Shown: positions 1 to 12,678, counted from the stretch's first letter. The stretch is DNA of 64,000 bases from Albugo candida (GCA_905220665.1 CAJNAR010000160.1:599099-663098), one strand, 5' to 3'. The notes: generated by a model from the letters alone, not told the origin. Numbers and translations: made by a program.

Positions 1-2523
1 AATCTGTGGCACGATTCGACAAAATTGTCAGTATCCGATGTGTATATTACATACATCTGACCCATTCTCTTATTGAAAATAGAGTACTTTTCCATGCTGC
101 CATTATCACTGTTCACTTTGAAACATGCTTCACAAAAAAAAGAATAAAATATGTTGGACCTGTAAAGGCATATCGGTTTGAAATCCTGTGTTATTAGCAT
201 TGAACTTGTCGGCATTATTGGGAGAGGGGTCCTTGTCTTTCCCAGAGAAGCGATCGGGTGTGATGGTAGCTGCTTCACATTATTAGGCGCAAATGTTGAT
301 TGCTCCCAAACGTTGCTTCGCAAAACGACTGGGATGGAATTGAATCCTCGGCATCGCTCCATAGTGGAGCATGTGATCAGGTTAGTTTTGATATAATCTA
401 TCAATCCCAGTACCATGAAGCTTGTGCATTTATTTTCTCCTGCGCCGACTACTTCGACTTGAAGTGCTCCCGCGTGTCTTAATAAGCATTCCTGACAGTT
501 ATCTAAGTTTTCTGTCTGCGCGGTGATTATCATCGATCCAAATGGAGCAGCGTAAAATCCACAAAAGCGATAGAGTATGGCTATGCAAGTGATCCTACTA
601 GACCTCATTATTGCAATTTTGATTATGACAAAATGACTCTGATGCCAGCAAATGGTGCCTGCAAATGCATAATACAGTAAACAATAGAATGCATTGTGAA
701 AGGTTCATACTATTACATAGCGTTCGTCACTCCAGAAGCTGATCAGATGTAGTAATCACCAGTGTCATTATTATGATTCCTGGTAATGCACGTTTCGAAT
801 ATCTCATAATCCTAAAAATAGAAGAAACGGCGGTATCGAAGATGTGTTGAGATGAGCGGTGACTTCATTTTTTTTGTTCGACCTTATGTGAGACAGGGTA
901 ATTTTTACGGGGTTTCTCGCAGACACTTTGTGTCTGATCGCTGGTTTAGGTTTGTATAAACGGGTCAATGTGCCAGCGTTGGCCCGTTGGTTCGAATCTA
1001 ACAGACTGTTATGTTGGTTAAATAGTTGTAGTGGGTGCGAATCGCAGTCACAAGGTGTCGAGGTCAGGCAATGAAATGTCATGGGGTGTAAGCTCAGCAT
1101 GAAATGTGCATCCAGCTTCTTGCTTTTCTTCAGCAGAGTAGAAATCTCTCTCGAAACGTACTATTGCTGCTTCATTCTATCATGTTGCAAAGAACTTCTT
1201 GTCGAAATGGGATGTTGGTCTTGATGAACATTGTGCGTTGCATTATAGGTACGCTTTGTAGACTTTTGAATTTTGATCGCGAAGTAGTCTGGCAAGAAGT
1301 AATTTACACATCAAAATCGGGCTAAGAGTGCCACAGGACGGGTGTTGCGCGGACCAATAACAAAAGCGAAAACACTGTCCCTATTGATCGCATGATCACC
1401 ACACTTCATTTGTCCCAGCGACAATTTCTGTTTGCAGAAATGGAAGCTGCAAAGGTAAGAGTATCTAGTCGCGGCGCAGTACAAAATATCACGATTTGCT
1501 CCATTTACATGAGCCCTGACCAATTAGGTGAATTTTTGCTCCAAGGAAAGAGTAATCATTTGAAGCGTCTCTTGCCGGTCGAAAGAGGTCCGAGACAAGT
1601 ATTTGTCAGCGCTTGCAATCAACCCATACTCTGGTGGACCCTAAGTTATGCATGAGAATCTTCGTGTCGTAGATGTCTCATGAGGGATCAACTTAACCAA
1701 GTTAATTTTAGTAGCCCTATGAGAGTCAGCGACGTGGAAGGTATGTGTCTCTGGTTTTTCATATAGTAACATCGTGAGCATTTAGTGTAGCTTGTGAATC
1801 GAACCTCACTTAATGTAGTGCATGATCAATGGTGAAGCGTTCGGAGAGCAATCATTCCAATTTGTGATAGTAGCTATTGGCGTGTGAACCCAGCAGATTT
1901 TTCATCTACTTATATTTTCTGAAGCCTAGCTCACTTGAATCGTGTCTGGACTTTGCTGCCATGTGTTAAATCACATTATGCTGGTCCTTTTCTTCGTGTA
2001 ATTCAATCTTTCTTTAATAAAAAAATGATATTCAAGTAGAAGTCAGAAAATGAGTAAAGCTTAATCTTGCCTTTTCACGTGCAGTCGTATTGTACACCCT
2101 TCAGGTGAATGCGTTGTGTCAGTTTACTCTAACAATGCGCTTCATGCTTCAAATATCACAAACTTTCGTGTTATACGACTCCAACTCTCTACTATCAACG
2201 TACTGTACCGAAAAAAAGAAATGCTTCTGATACTCTTCATCATTCATGGTATAACCTGGATGGCTTGTGTGATGTGACATGTAGAATAATAGAGACTACA
2301 AGCCAAACAATTATAAGAAATAGCTGCGTCATAATGTGTAACAGTTCGTCTTCGCAAGCGCATGTATTCCAAAAGTAATTGATCATTAGCAATCAATGCC
2401 TCAAAAATGATTCGTGACGTCGTTGGCAAACACGATTTTACGCTCCAAGGAAAATACATACCAAAAACGAAACAAACATGTCACTGATATGCTGACAGTT
2501 CAGTCACTCAGAAGGCTGCAAGC
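1..2523. other. No recognised gene
   Basis: Only short overlapping open frames occur here, on both strands, and none shows a domain I recognise. One stretch at about 970-1030 has a T-loop-like TTCGAAT with a 5-bp stem, but it does not fold into a full tRNA. The frames around 1100-1660 could be part of a decayed gene, but I cannot assign one. Confidence 0.5.
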
Positions 2524-3711
2524 AGCGGGGTCGAAATTATTTGTCCGTTGATTATTTGAGGAATGGACTCACGTGATCTAAATACACCTACAAAGGAATA
2601 TTACGAATTACTTCATCAGCCAGCAATTATCATTCATAGATTCCTAATGAAGCTTCGTACGTGACAATGTAAGGGTACAGCACGGCAGCGAGTGGCCATT
2701 GACACCTTATCGTGATATTTTCAAACAGCATGTGTGTAAAAGCGCCAAAGACCGGACCGCACTGTCTGTACGTTGGAACAAGCGCGACACACATGTAAAG
2801 CAAATACGTGTACTGTACGAAGCCGTCCCGTGACAAGGCAGCTGCGGGGAAAATAAGCAGCGATCATACCTCCTAGTTGAGAAGCACCTTCAAGACAAAA
2901 AGCGTCAAGGAGATAGGTTGACCAGAGAGAACATCATACCTACCACACGTGGCACCTACCGATTAAATGACTTGGTGGGGAATTGTGACTGTGAATCTGT
3001 TTGCTTCATTTCGAGTGGATCTGTGATGAGTTACAGCATGGCTGTAAGTATCTTATTCCTAAGGCGTGTTCTACAATCTGGTTATAAGTTCGCACTGATC
3101 GCCAAATCCCAAGGCATTCACCTAGAATAGGGATCTCAAAGGGATGTGAAAGCTTAAAATTAATACCCGAGGTAGATTCTTCATCTAGCGATAAGGAAGT
3201 GTTCTCTCTTTGACAAATCAATGTCATGTCCTATCAGTGTACATATTTTACAACCAGATAGTCATCATATGGCTTTATCACTCGCGAAACATCACATAAG
3301 GCACGAACGTAATGCAAAAACCACGATGCTGATTTGTATCTGTATGAGAGCCGTATGTTTTTTTAAGTCGTGCGTTAAGTAATACAAAGTAATAATCATA
3401 AATCAAATTGTACCCGATCAAGTAGCCGTAACATTTGGCTGATGCACTGAAATTATGCCAACTTGAGCGACCGTAAAGCCTTTGGTGTATATACTGTTGA
3501 CATGTCAGTTCTCTCTGATGCGCCACGATTCACATTTTCCATAGGACACTGGTGATTAAAAATAACTGAATATTACTTCCGTCCATTGCTTCGAATCTGC
3601 AGCGAAGCAATCAATCCATGGAAGTCCATGATATTCTCTGAGTCATAACATTACGTAAACGCGGTAAGTGTCTCTAGAATTAGTCGAGATAATTCGCTTT
3701 CTGTTTAGGGA
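2524..3711 (+). repeat. Dispersed 1.1-1.2 kb repeat, copy 1
   Basis: This block aligns in the same orientation with about 32423-33510. Shared landmarks in order include GGGGTCGAAAT, GATTCCTAATGAAGCTT, TGTGTGTAAAAGCGCC, GGAACAAGCGCGACACA, TAAGTATCTTATT and, near the end, a block ending in AGTCGAGAT. Identity looks like 80% or better by eye, with scattered indels. The short open frames differ between the two copies, so protein coding is not the obvious reason for the similarity. It could be an undescribed transposon body or a segmental duplication. Flanking sequences differ on both sides. Confidence 0.8.
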
Positions 3712-4011
3712 ATTGTTATGCAGTCCAAAACACCTATAACTTGTAACTTTTGCGAGCCTTACAAAATTTACTAGACTTCACGCGTGTTTCATCGCAGAAC
3801 AAAAATAGCGATTTTATCTGATAGATACAGCCTATACCTTCAAACAAAAGGCTTAGAGTTTTAATTGGATGATTTTGGGTTGAATTATAAGGCTCTAAAA
3901 GTTGACTTGTTTCCAGAATTTTACTAGTATTTTCCTATCAATGCGCAGAATTTTGCCGCCATCAGTGGGCAACTTAGTGTTTAGGGTTTAAGAGCAAGTG
4001 TAATCGCTCTA

Positions 4012-5390
4012 TCAGTATATATTATACTTACAACTCCGTCCAGAAGCTGCTAAAGCATTGCTGTCTGTGAGAACTAAGTCTAACACTCGTCGATGTGATC
4101 GGTACTTTTCCATACCATATTCAGCGGATTTTCCGGTTAGATCGTTCCGATACAGATACAAAGATGTGTAAGAACGAAGTACTTTGTAGCATGACGACAG
4201 ATTGTTGCTAGTGAAACTGAGGCAAGTGCTTTCGGAACTGTCGCGACCAATCCTTTCCATGTGAAATCGCAATTATTTCCTTGCGCATCGTTTTGCTTCA
4301 CCCCAAAAGTTTTCTATAAAATTAAATTCGCAATAAGATTTGGGGTAAAATATGATGAGATGGCCTGCCGCGGTGATTGTCTCTTCCAACAAACCTTTTT
4401 GAGCTTTAAATCTGGCTAGTTCTGAATAACAGTGCGGCCGCAGCAGCTACCTGTGTCACCACATTTACCCCGGCAATTTACGCGAAGGTTTGTCGTCCAG
4501 AGGTTTCGTTCCTGCAGGACGATCTTTATGCCCTTTAGTTGTCCGGCCAGAGGATGATCTGAAGGGAATACCATGGATTGCGATGTGCCATCTCCAAACA
4601 TTCCATTCCGCATCACCGGTTGCATTCGTCTCGGTCCAAGATTCATCCGTTGAGATACGAGAGCATGTTCAGCAAATGCTGCGTGGCTAGTCGCATTGTC
4701 TAAAGCGAAGAGAGCTTTTGCAATGGTAAACTGAGCAGGGTAAACTGAGCATCGAGAATGGGAGTTGCAGCATCCCGGACTTGCTTATTAAGTTCTTTCG
4801 TAGTCCAACAACACCATCATAATTCTTGCCGGGATATGTGATTATGCAGGTCTCTTCTGGAAGATTGCTGTGTTGAAGCTTCTTTTCTTTGCTCAAAGCT
4901 AGTCGACCCCATTGAATAAGGAAGAAAATGCTAACTCTTGATCAAAGTAACGATTGAAAAACTCTAAAATAATAGACTTACCAGCATCAGTCAGGAAAGC
5001 GCTGATATGTATCGATCTCCCAGCCCCCTTCTTCCACAGTGTCTTTTTGCCATCAGGAAGCCATAGCTTATTCGGGCTATCATGCGTCACGAGAATTATG
5101 GCATCACTGGCAGGCCAAATGTCCGATTTCATTTCCGGCCCCGAAACTTCCGGCATGAATGGCTCATAGCTTTTCATTCGTTTCAGAAAGTGAGTACGAT
5201 ATGCCACGACATCTGCTCGTTCACGGCCAACAAAGTCCATACCTTTCTTCACCTCTAAAAGCGTAGGCCAAGTAAATTCATCCAGCGAGTTGCAGTGCTC
5301 GGCTGGATAGATGCGGCGGGATCAATTTTTGGAAGTATTTGCTCGTTGACATGCTTGATAAAATGCGTTGGCACTCTGCAGAATTCATTG
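4012..5390 (-). pseudogene. DDE-superfamily transposase, broken
   Basis: Reading leftwards from about 5390, fragments in successive frames rebuild a DDE endonuclease of the type common as transposon ORFs in fungi and related eukaryotes. The N-terminal part (5255-5385) has a PSTATRWMNLLGL-like stretch. Next (4899-5252) come FVGRERADVVAYR, a THDS motif at about 5085 that supplies the likely first catalytic Asp, and KKGAGRSIHISAFL. A YPGKNYDG block follows near 4830, then DNATSHAAFAEHAL near 4695 (second Asp) and RMNLGP. The last part has [20 protein letters not shown] near 4315, giving the likely catalytic Glu. At least three frame changes and in-frame stops separate these parts, so it cannot make a working enzyme. 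I cannot name the superfamily more precisely. Its 5' end abuts LINE-A within about 15 bases. Confidence 0.75.
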
Positions 5391-5495
5391 TTTGGGTGGT
5401 ACATGCGGTACTGTCGTTGCCTCGTCACAGGGTGACCAAAAGGCAACTGCAAGTGTGGACCACACTAAATGTCCCACTCTTGCTGACCTTATCAA

Positions 5496-5535
5496 GTCAC
5501 AGGAGTCCTTGCGTAGTCACAGGAGTCCTTGCGTA
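5496..5535 (+). repeat. 20-bp tandem duplication in LINE-A ORF1
   Basis: The unit GTCACAGGAGTCCTTGCGTA occurs twice back to back (5496-5515 and 5516-5535). Twenty bases is not a multiple of three, so it shifts the ORF1 frame. The matching place in LINE-B has no duplication. Confidence 0.9.
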
Positions 5536-7513
5536 AGGACCGGGCTAGAGCTTGGGCGAAATTTCGCGTGAAGCTCCCAATGCCGAAAGCCTCGTATGTC
5601 AAGGCTATTTTGCAGCTATATGCTGATGGGGAGCATCCGAATTGGTCTATTTTGTCTGCGAAACTGGAAGCAGCAAGACCTTTCCAAATCCGGAAAGCAA
5701 CCTTTCCCATGGTCTTGGAGACGGGTCAGAGACTGAACCGTACTCTCAATGGGAAAATTTTATCCTCTCTGATGCGAGACCACGGCAATCCGGTCTTTGA
5801 AAGTTTACTGAAGACCCGGTAATTGCTCAGGTATCCAAAATGCCTGGGGGAAACATCAGAGTGATGGTCACCACGGCGGATACCTGCCAGCAGCTGGAGT
5901 GTCAGCCGGTGATTATCCTTGGGCAAAAGCATTTTTTTCGGGAGTTTGATACTCTCAAAACAAAATACTACCTCGATGTCTTCGGCGTTGGCGTGGAGGA
6001 AGAACGGAACAACATTCTCCGCGCTCTTCACAAACTCGGGTGTCAAGTAGGGTATGGTAACTTTCGCGAGACGGTTCCCACTAAAGAAGTGGTGATGTCG
6101 GCATGACAAGTTTACTTTGGCTGTTCGACGTGTCCCTATCAACTGGTCAGAGTTGGTAAAGTGATTGAACAAATCGCTTACGACAAACAGCTCTACCCAG
6201 TACGGGGTAAAAATGCTCCTATTTTAACGGAACGACCACGTTTTGGCCAACATGGTCCTTACTGCTTGGATTTGGGTGCTGTCTTAGCCTCGGGAGCACG
6301 GCAAGAGCCAAACGAAAAGAAACAGAATAACACCAACAAAAAACCAAACACAAATCACACTCAACCTCACAATCAACAATAAGCAAAACCGCAACATGGA
6401 AAACAAAAACAAACAAACCGCGCCAACGGCAGTCGCCGTGGTCCCAAAAAAGGTAGAGAAGCCAGTTCAAATTTAAGAATTGGAGACGAGGTGACCGGAG
6501 CGAAAACAATCCGACCAAATTTCGTTGGAGCTCAACACTCCTCCCTCTATCACACCACCAGGGTCACCAACCTTATCGCAACCCAATCCCCCCATTCTAC
6601 ACTTGAAAAGTCAATCATCTTTCCATCCACGGGTGGAGAAGGATGGTGACAAATACATGCAGTTCGCATGGACGCGAGGAAAGAATAATCCCACTGAGCC
6701 TTTCGACCAAATGGTTTCCAATGCACCACATCGGGCACTCCCAACGTTGGCGACAAGCAATTACTTTGCTGTGCTCGCAACTATGGAGGTGGAGGTCAAA
6801 GAAGTCCAAGCGGTTGCCAACCGGAGCATGGCAACCGCATTCAAATTATTCCCGTGAAAGCACGGATGCCAAAGGATGTGGCCACTTTTTAGCGCAATTT
6901 TATAAGAAGCTTCATACAAAACGGTAGAAAAAGCGGAGCGACCAATTCGAATAGGTGAAATCGGAGAGCTCATGAAAATAGATTCCAAAAATTCACTCCA
7001 CTAGCTTCGACCTGACAAGCTGGTTCAGGGCGATGCGTGCATCCCTCATGTGCTTCGGCTGGTACAATTTTGTACCAACCCAGACCAAATCATCCGAGGA
7101 GCATTACATCATCCCATCACTATGCATGGGGTGCTTATTTCATGCATGGAGACGAATGATCCTGCGTTGGACGAAGTAGCACATCTGCTTCTAATCAATC
7201 GCGTTTTGCGGCGCACAATCTCGGCGAAGATGTCACGTTTACGACGCGATGGAATCGCCACGTTGGTGGGAAAGTTCCCACAAAGAGAGATGTATTGTTC
7301 GAGAAAGTGATGCTGCTGTGGTGGAAGTCAGTGCCGGACACTGCTCACGGTTTGACTCGGGCGACCAAAGCTCTCGCATTATTGAAACTATTATTTATGT
7401 CTACTGCCCCGACATTTTACACAAACGATCACTGGATCCACTATCCTATCGATAGACCAGTGATTTGGATTCCGGGCACCATTGTTGTTTACTCCCAATC
7501 AAAGTGCTCATCT

Positions 7514-7582
7514 CCAAAAAAGGAACTTGTAGTTCACCGTCTTGTCGGCGAAGATATAAAAACTCTTTGCTGAGTAGGTGAA
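7514..7582 (-). repeat. Inverted 69-bp copy of an ORF2 segment inside the LINE-A ORF1 region
   Basis: This stretch is the reverse complement of 10551-10619 in the same element's ORF2, with about three mismatches. Read on the minus strand it encodes LSKEFLYLRRQDG, as ORF2 does. LINE-B lacks it at the equivalent ORF1 position. Confidence 0.9.
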
Positions 7583-7943
7583 TGATCTCAGTCGAGGCGC
7601 TACCGTCAAAGATATCGTCACTACTATCGCGATCACTGCAATTCAAGCGGATGCATATATGTGTCGGTTTCCAAGTGCGGACGAGTCTTAACACAGCTTC
7701 GGGCTCTTGAATAACAAGCTCGTGGTTTTATACAAAACCACGCTCCTCCGATGTGGGCATAAAGTGTTGGTCTTAATGGTTTGGTGGTAAATGGCAAGGA
7801 CTTCTCTGTGGCGATATCGGCGAGTTCTCAGTAAATCTTAGCTTTTTCCTAGAAGAGAAAGCAACACTCCACCTCTCAAAAGCAGATGGTGAAACGAGGT
7901 TGATTTCTGGTCCACTTCAGCTTAAATGCTAAGGACACCTCGA

Positions 7944-10900
7944 TTATTTCAACGTGGAACAATATCTCAGCACTCACGGTGAATGTTAATGGAATTCATA
8001 AAAATGGTCATCTTTTTATCGACCACATCCTATCACAACACTCAATTTGTTATGTTCAAGAAACCAAGTTTCACGATCGCAACCAAATGGACTCATTTCA
8101 GTTTTTATTATCCTCAAAAATACAGCACAAAATGGTTCTCAATGACCACAACAGTGCTTTTCTCCATCCGACTCAAAACTGCAGTGGCGGCGTTATGACA
8201 ATCCTTCGTTCACACTTTCCCGGTTACTCAACAGCTGAAGAACTCACCGAACGAAACATTCGAAATCGCTATTTGGTTTTGGTTCCTCTCATTCACGACG
8301 CACCGGTGTATATTCGCAATGTATATGCACCAATGCGGGCCGAGGAAAGAGTGATTTTTATGAGTTATTTCTCTCCACCACTTCCGAATCGACCGCAACT
8401 CATCTCATATTTGGTGATTTTTATACACCACTCGATCCAGCTATCGATGCTTCAAGTGGAACAATTCTACACGAACCAAGTCGAGTAGCGTGTTTGGAAT
8501 GGCTTTCACAGTTGGGTGTGGTAAACGCTTGACGAATCCAACATCCGACTGAAAAAGTATTTACAGGACCATTACCGCGCAAGAATCAACTTGATTATAT
8601 CTGCATGTCGGAAGAGCTATTCAATATGGTATACAAAACCTCTATGTATTTTCGTCCACGACATGCGGGAGATCATCTGGCACAAAAAGTAACTTTTGCA
8701 AATCCAACTCAACTTCCGGGTCGAGGATATTGGAAATGTTCATTACGACTATTTGAATATCCTAAAGTTGTCGAAGCAATCAAATTGGAAGCGATTTTGG
8801 TGCTCGAACAGTTACGGACAACTTCGAACCCCGGTAAAATGTGGGAAAGTTGGAAGACGAAAATCAAGAAACAGCTTCAAAGCATTGAACAAAAGGTTGC
8901 AAAAGATAGCCGACGTGATGCTGAGTCTAGCCAGCGTGTTTTGGAATTCGCAGCAGCTCGATATCGCATCCAAGACACCATTGAGTCACGGTATTTTTAC
9001 GAATCGAGTCTCGAACAATTTAGAATCTCAGTCGAAAACAATGCGAAATACAACCAAGATGAAAGCTTCGACCATCACGTGAAGCATATGGACAACTCTT
9101 CCAAGCATTTTTTTCGCCCTTCGGATAGTTCTTGTCGTCGCGTGCCGATCGAAAATGTTACAAAAAAATGTGGTACCGTGACATCGAACCCGAGGGAGAT
9201 TATTGACGAATTCAGAGATCACTGGGGTGGTGTCATGGGCTCTCCTTATAGCTCAGAGACCGACTCAAATGTTCCAAGTGAAAGAAAGCAAAAAAAGTTA
9301 CTCGATTCGATTCAAGTTTCCCTTGCCTCAGAAGAGCAAGACCGTCTCTCAACTCCCTTAAGTACGACCAAGATGGCGGAAGCGATCAAGCACATGAGGA
9401 GTAGTTCTTCTCCAGGTATGGATGGACTACCAGCGGAATTTTATCAGCTTGATCCGGAAACGTTTGGAGAGTGTCTGAAGATCGTGTTCGAATATCAACT
9501 GGAAAGAGGAATTTTACTTCGATCACAACGTCACTCGGCAATCACACTTTTATACAAAAAAGGATCACGAGGTGATCCTGGCAACTATCGACCGATCGCA
9601 CTACTTTGCGTCGATGTAAAAGTACTTTCAAAAGTGTTGGCGTATCGATTGCAACGTTTTTTGCCAAAATTGATCCATCAAGATCAAAAAGCATTCGTGC
9701 GAGGAAGGTCAATGCATCACCATATTCGACATCTGACCGACATACAAGACTTGGTCACTCATCGTGGGGAGGAAGCTTATGCGATTTTTCTCGACTTTGA
9801 GAAAGCTTATGATCGAGTCAATTGGACGTACATGTTTCGCGTTTTGGAAAAAATGGGCGTTGGAAAAAGTTTCATCGACTGGGTTCGTCTTTTGTACAAT
9901 AACACAAAGGCGCAGTTGATGATTAATGGAAATATCACACCGTCCATTACACCACAACGTGGAGTGAAACAAGGTGATCCTCTCTCAGCATTACTTTTTC
10001 TGATGACGATCGAACCTTTGGGAAATTTACTTCGTCAACATGAAGAACATGGCATTTGGATTAATGACACGACTGTCGCAACTGGATTATTTTTCGCAGA
10101 CGATTCGACATTGCTTTCAGAGACACCAAATGGTGTTTTGACGCAACTCGAACTCGTCCAAGTCTATTGCGATGGATCGGGTGCGAAACTCAACTTGAGT
10201 AAATCATCCTTGCTCTCGTTGAATCGGACCAAGCCATGTCCACGTATTCCCAATTTGACCATAATGGGTCCGGAGGATTCGGTCAAGTATTTGGGTATTC
10301 CGTTCGGCCAGAAACCAACTCACTCGATGGTTATTTCAACTCTCGACAAGCGTTTCTACGATGGGTTTGGTGTATGGTTTCGACGAGCAAGAACTGTTCG
10401 TGGTCGACTACTGGTTGCGCAGACGATGATTTTATCACGTTTGTGGCATTGCACGATGCACGTTGGTATACCAGCAATGACTATTCGACAGTGGCAATCG
10501 ATGTTAAATCGATTTTTGCTTGGTCGGAAACAAAAAAGATTCAAAACATGTTCACCTACTCAGCAAAGAGTTTTTATATCTTCGCCGACAAGATGGTGGA
10601 CTACAAGTTCGTTTTTTGGTGGGACGATTAAAGCTACAAAGCATTCAATTCCTTCAGAAGTTCGCATTCGATGCGTCAACAATTATTCCTGCGAATTGGA
10701 CAACTGCTTCGACGGAATTATTACAACTTATCCAACCTTCCTTTGGACCACACAAGCCGATGGATATATTCACCATCGCATCAAATCGACATGGGAAAAT
10801 GGTTCACTGGGAGATCATATCGTCATGGTGGAAACAAGCATTTAGAATGTGGCATCAGATGGATTGGAGCATTTCAATATCAGATTCAAATGTTTCACAA

Positions 10901-12099
10901 CGCCGTCAGTACTACATGGAACAACCGATGTGGTTTCACTGCGACCAAAAGTTACATTACGAAGCTGCTACTCGCAATCCGAGTACGCAGAACGTTTGGT
11001 ACAATCTTGGCATGGTATATGAACCACATCGAACATTTCGAAAAACGTTTGCTACACTTTTCGACGTTCGAAGTTTGCAAGACTTTTTTCATGAAAGCGA
11101 CACATGGCCAACGAAGGAAGATTTTGTCGACATGTATTACAACGACGAAGAGCTGAACACATCGGATATGTCTGAAGAAAAGTTGCTGAGTAGACTTTAC
11201 AATGAAGCCACTCAGATTCTCCAGCGTATCCACTCGACGATTGGTATCATCACTTGGATTACACCAACCACAAGTGGCAGATCATTTTATGTGGGAGTAA
11301 AAAGCACGGAAAGGAAACATTATTTTCCATCTATATCACGCTCACAACTCTCACGAATCGTTTAGAAACCTCCCGAACCAACCAAGAGTCATCCGATGTC
11401 GACACATTGGTCAACACGGGAGAGATCGGACGCACTGGATTCAGAACGAATTCGAACTTTTATGGGTACATCACGGCATCTTCGAAAACGTGTTTTACCA
11501 ATTTTCGAGGATTTACAGTTTCGTCCAGCCTTCCGAATGCTGCCAGTTCGGTCTCGTTTCTGGTTCTTAAGGATAGTCAGCCCGACATCATCTTGTGCAC
11601 GCAACCTTCGTGTGGGGCAGTGGAATCCGATCAACACCTCTTTTTAGAGTGCGATCACACGGCACAAATATGGAGGGAGTTACTCCCTAGTTGGGATCAG
11701 TTTTTCTCCTCTCGACCACGTTGGACGCATATTGCATGTGCAATCGTACCAACCCTACGGTCGGATTGGAAAGACTATTTCGACATTATCTCCGATTTAT
11801 GGCTTGCATTGCAAGCGGTGACACTGCACTTCGTCTGGACAGATCGGAATCGCCGTTTGTTCGATCAGCGATCAGCAACTCCGACAGTTCCAGCACTTTC
11901 CGTGATCTACACCACGTTTAGTGCGCACGTTCGGTACTTTCGAAGACAGTGTTACGACCACGAGGAACGCATTCGGATTGCAAAGGTGCTGTATCAACTC
12001 GCAACGCAAGGATCATTTGGTGGATTTTTCAGAAGCCGAAGATCATTACTGCGGGTACGGCACAGACAAGTCAAAATGCAAGTGCAACTCAGATCCTAG
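7944..12099 (+). pseudogene. LINE-A ORF2: endonuclease, reverse transcriptase, C-terminal zinc finger
   Basis: ORF2 of non-LTR elements nicks target DNA and copies the RNA onto it. The APE-type endonuclease begins with VNVNGIHK and has YVQETKF (about 7976-8080), then FGDFYTPLDP near 8415, where the usual GDFN is GDFY, and LDYICMS near 8595. The reverse transcriptase (about 9530-10240) shows the YKKGSRGDPGNYRPI, FLDFEKAYDRVNW and GVKQGDPLS motifs and an FADD active site at 10093-10104. A C-terminal knuckle with Cys pairs and HLFLECDHTAQIW lies near 11640. The reading frame changes at about 8375, 10545 and 11340, and a TGA sits in frame at 8530-8532. The longest intact part is 8605-10845 (746 codons). 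LINE-B carries the same breaks. Confidence 0.9.
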
Positions 12100-12397
12100 T
12101 CCTAGTTGGCTGGTTCTGCTCACCGTAGTGTGGCGCGCACTAATTTGCAAACCACGGTACTTTTGGACCATTTTTACAACTTTACAACTTTACAGCTTTA
12201 CAGCATTTACAAGCTGGACACAGGCTCGTATTAAGGATGCTGAGGCTACTACGATACGAGATTATCAACGAGAAGATATATTATTAACTCTCATATGTAC
12301 TTTCACGAAATATTTTTCACATGTATATATGTTTTTTTAAAAAGCCTAGGCAACTAGAGAAGTCAGTTAGTCTAATTCTAGTAATATAGACACCTTC
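8271..12397 (+). repeat. Left arm of a 4.13-kb inverted repeat
   Basis: Each base x here pairs with base 27063-x in 14666-18792. All overlapping open frames I compared, on both strands, give identical translations at mirrored coordinates, so the arms are essentially identical with no net indel. The arm ends inside the endonuclease domain on the left and just past the LINE tail on the right, where the pairing ACCTTC/GAAGGT is the last clean match. Confidence 0.95.
12172..12212 (+). repeat. 8-bp tandem repeat in the LINE 3' tail
   Basis: Four to five imperfect units of CTTTACAR occur after the ORF2 stop. Short tandem repeats rather than poly(A) end several LINE lineages. The same array is mirrored in LINE-B. 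Confidence 0.7.
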
Positions 12398-12584
12398 GAC
12401 TGAGCTGTTTTAAGCGCAGATATAATACGTTCCATTTGGATTGTCACGGATTTCATTAGACTGTTTATCTGGTTCTTTAACTACCTTCCTTATCCGATCA
12501 TGAGTGCTTGACCGTGTGAGTATCACTCAGGTCTGACTTCAAACCTAAGGAGGCAGATATTTTTCAAGCTTTTTAGCTTGGGTG

Positions 12585-12678
12585 GGCCCAAACCGCTGCC
12601 CACACTTCCGGGAATCGAACCAACGCCCTCCAGAAGGGGATCCGCAAAAGCTCAACCGACTGAGCAGGGGCGGACCTC
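12585..12678 (-). ncRNA. tRNA-derived SINE-like head with Pol III promoter boxes
   Basis: On the minus strand, TGCTCAGTCGG (12656-12666) fits the Pol III A box and forms a perfect D-arm with GCTCAGTCGGTTGAGC. GGTTCGATTCC (12611-12621) is a perfect B box. The spacing suits a tRNA, but the T stem and acceptor stem pair poorly, so a SINE head or decayed tRNA is more likely than a working tRNA. The body downstream on the minus strand (towards 12400) has no A-rich tail that I can define, so the element's full length is unknown. Confidence 0.65.

Larger units (their letters stand above)
5400..7700 (+). pseudogene. LINE-A ORF1 region, decayed
   Basis: Short frames here match the equivalent region of LINE-B (18.96-21.2 kb, minus strand). 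Shared pieces include an N-terminal TASVD-x-TK-x-PTLA segment (about 5450-5490), GKNAPILTERPRFGQHGPYC (about 6208-6270), a RPNFVGAQ-type stretch near 6515, and a WIPG segment near 7468. These define an ORF1 protein of the LINE that I cannot assign to a known domain class. No zinc knuckle is convincing. The frame is broken many times. One cause is visible: a 20-bp tandem duplication at 5496-5535 that LINE-B lacks. Another insertion, an inverted piece of ORF2, lies at 7514-7582. Confidence 0.6.
5396..12340 (+). mobile_element. LINE-A, non-LTR retrotransposon (near full length)
   Basis: The element runs left to right: a decayed ORF1 region (5400-7700), an ORF2 with endonuclease, reverse transcriptase and C-terminal zinc-finger parts (7944-12099), then a 3' tail with a short tandem repeat. 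LINE-B, on the opposite strand, is collinear with it. Similarity to LINE-B starts at about 5400/21135, while LINE-B continues further 5', so LINE-A is probably 5'-truncated or was joined to the DDE transposon at 5390-5400. From 8271 onward the two copies are essentially identical. The 3' end is uncertain, because the identity with LINE-B continues to 12397, past any obvious tail. Confidence 0.85.

Noticed and set aside
960..1035. Possible tRNA gene around GTTGGTTCGAATCTAAC
   Set aside because: The T-arm pairs well, but no 7-bp acceptor stem, D-arm or 7-base anticodon loop fits around it.
10236..10631. 131-codon frame overlapping LINE ORF2 in another frame, present in both arms
   Set aside because: It is a shadow of the reverse transcriptase coding sequence and shows no motif of its own.
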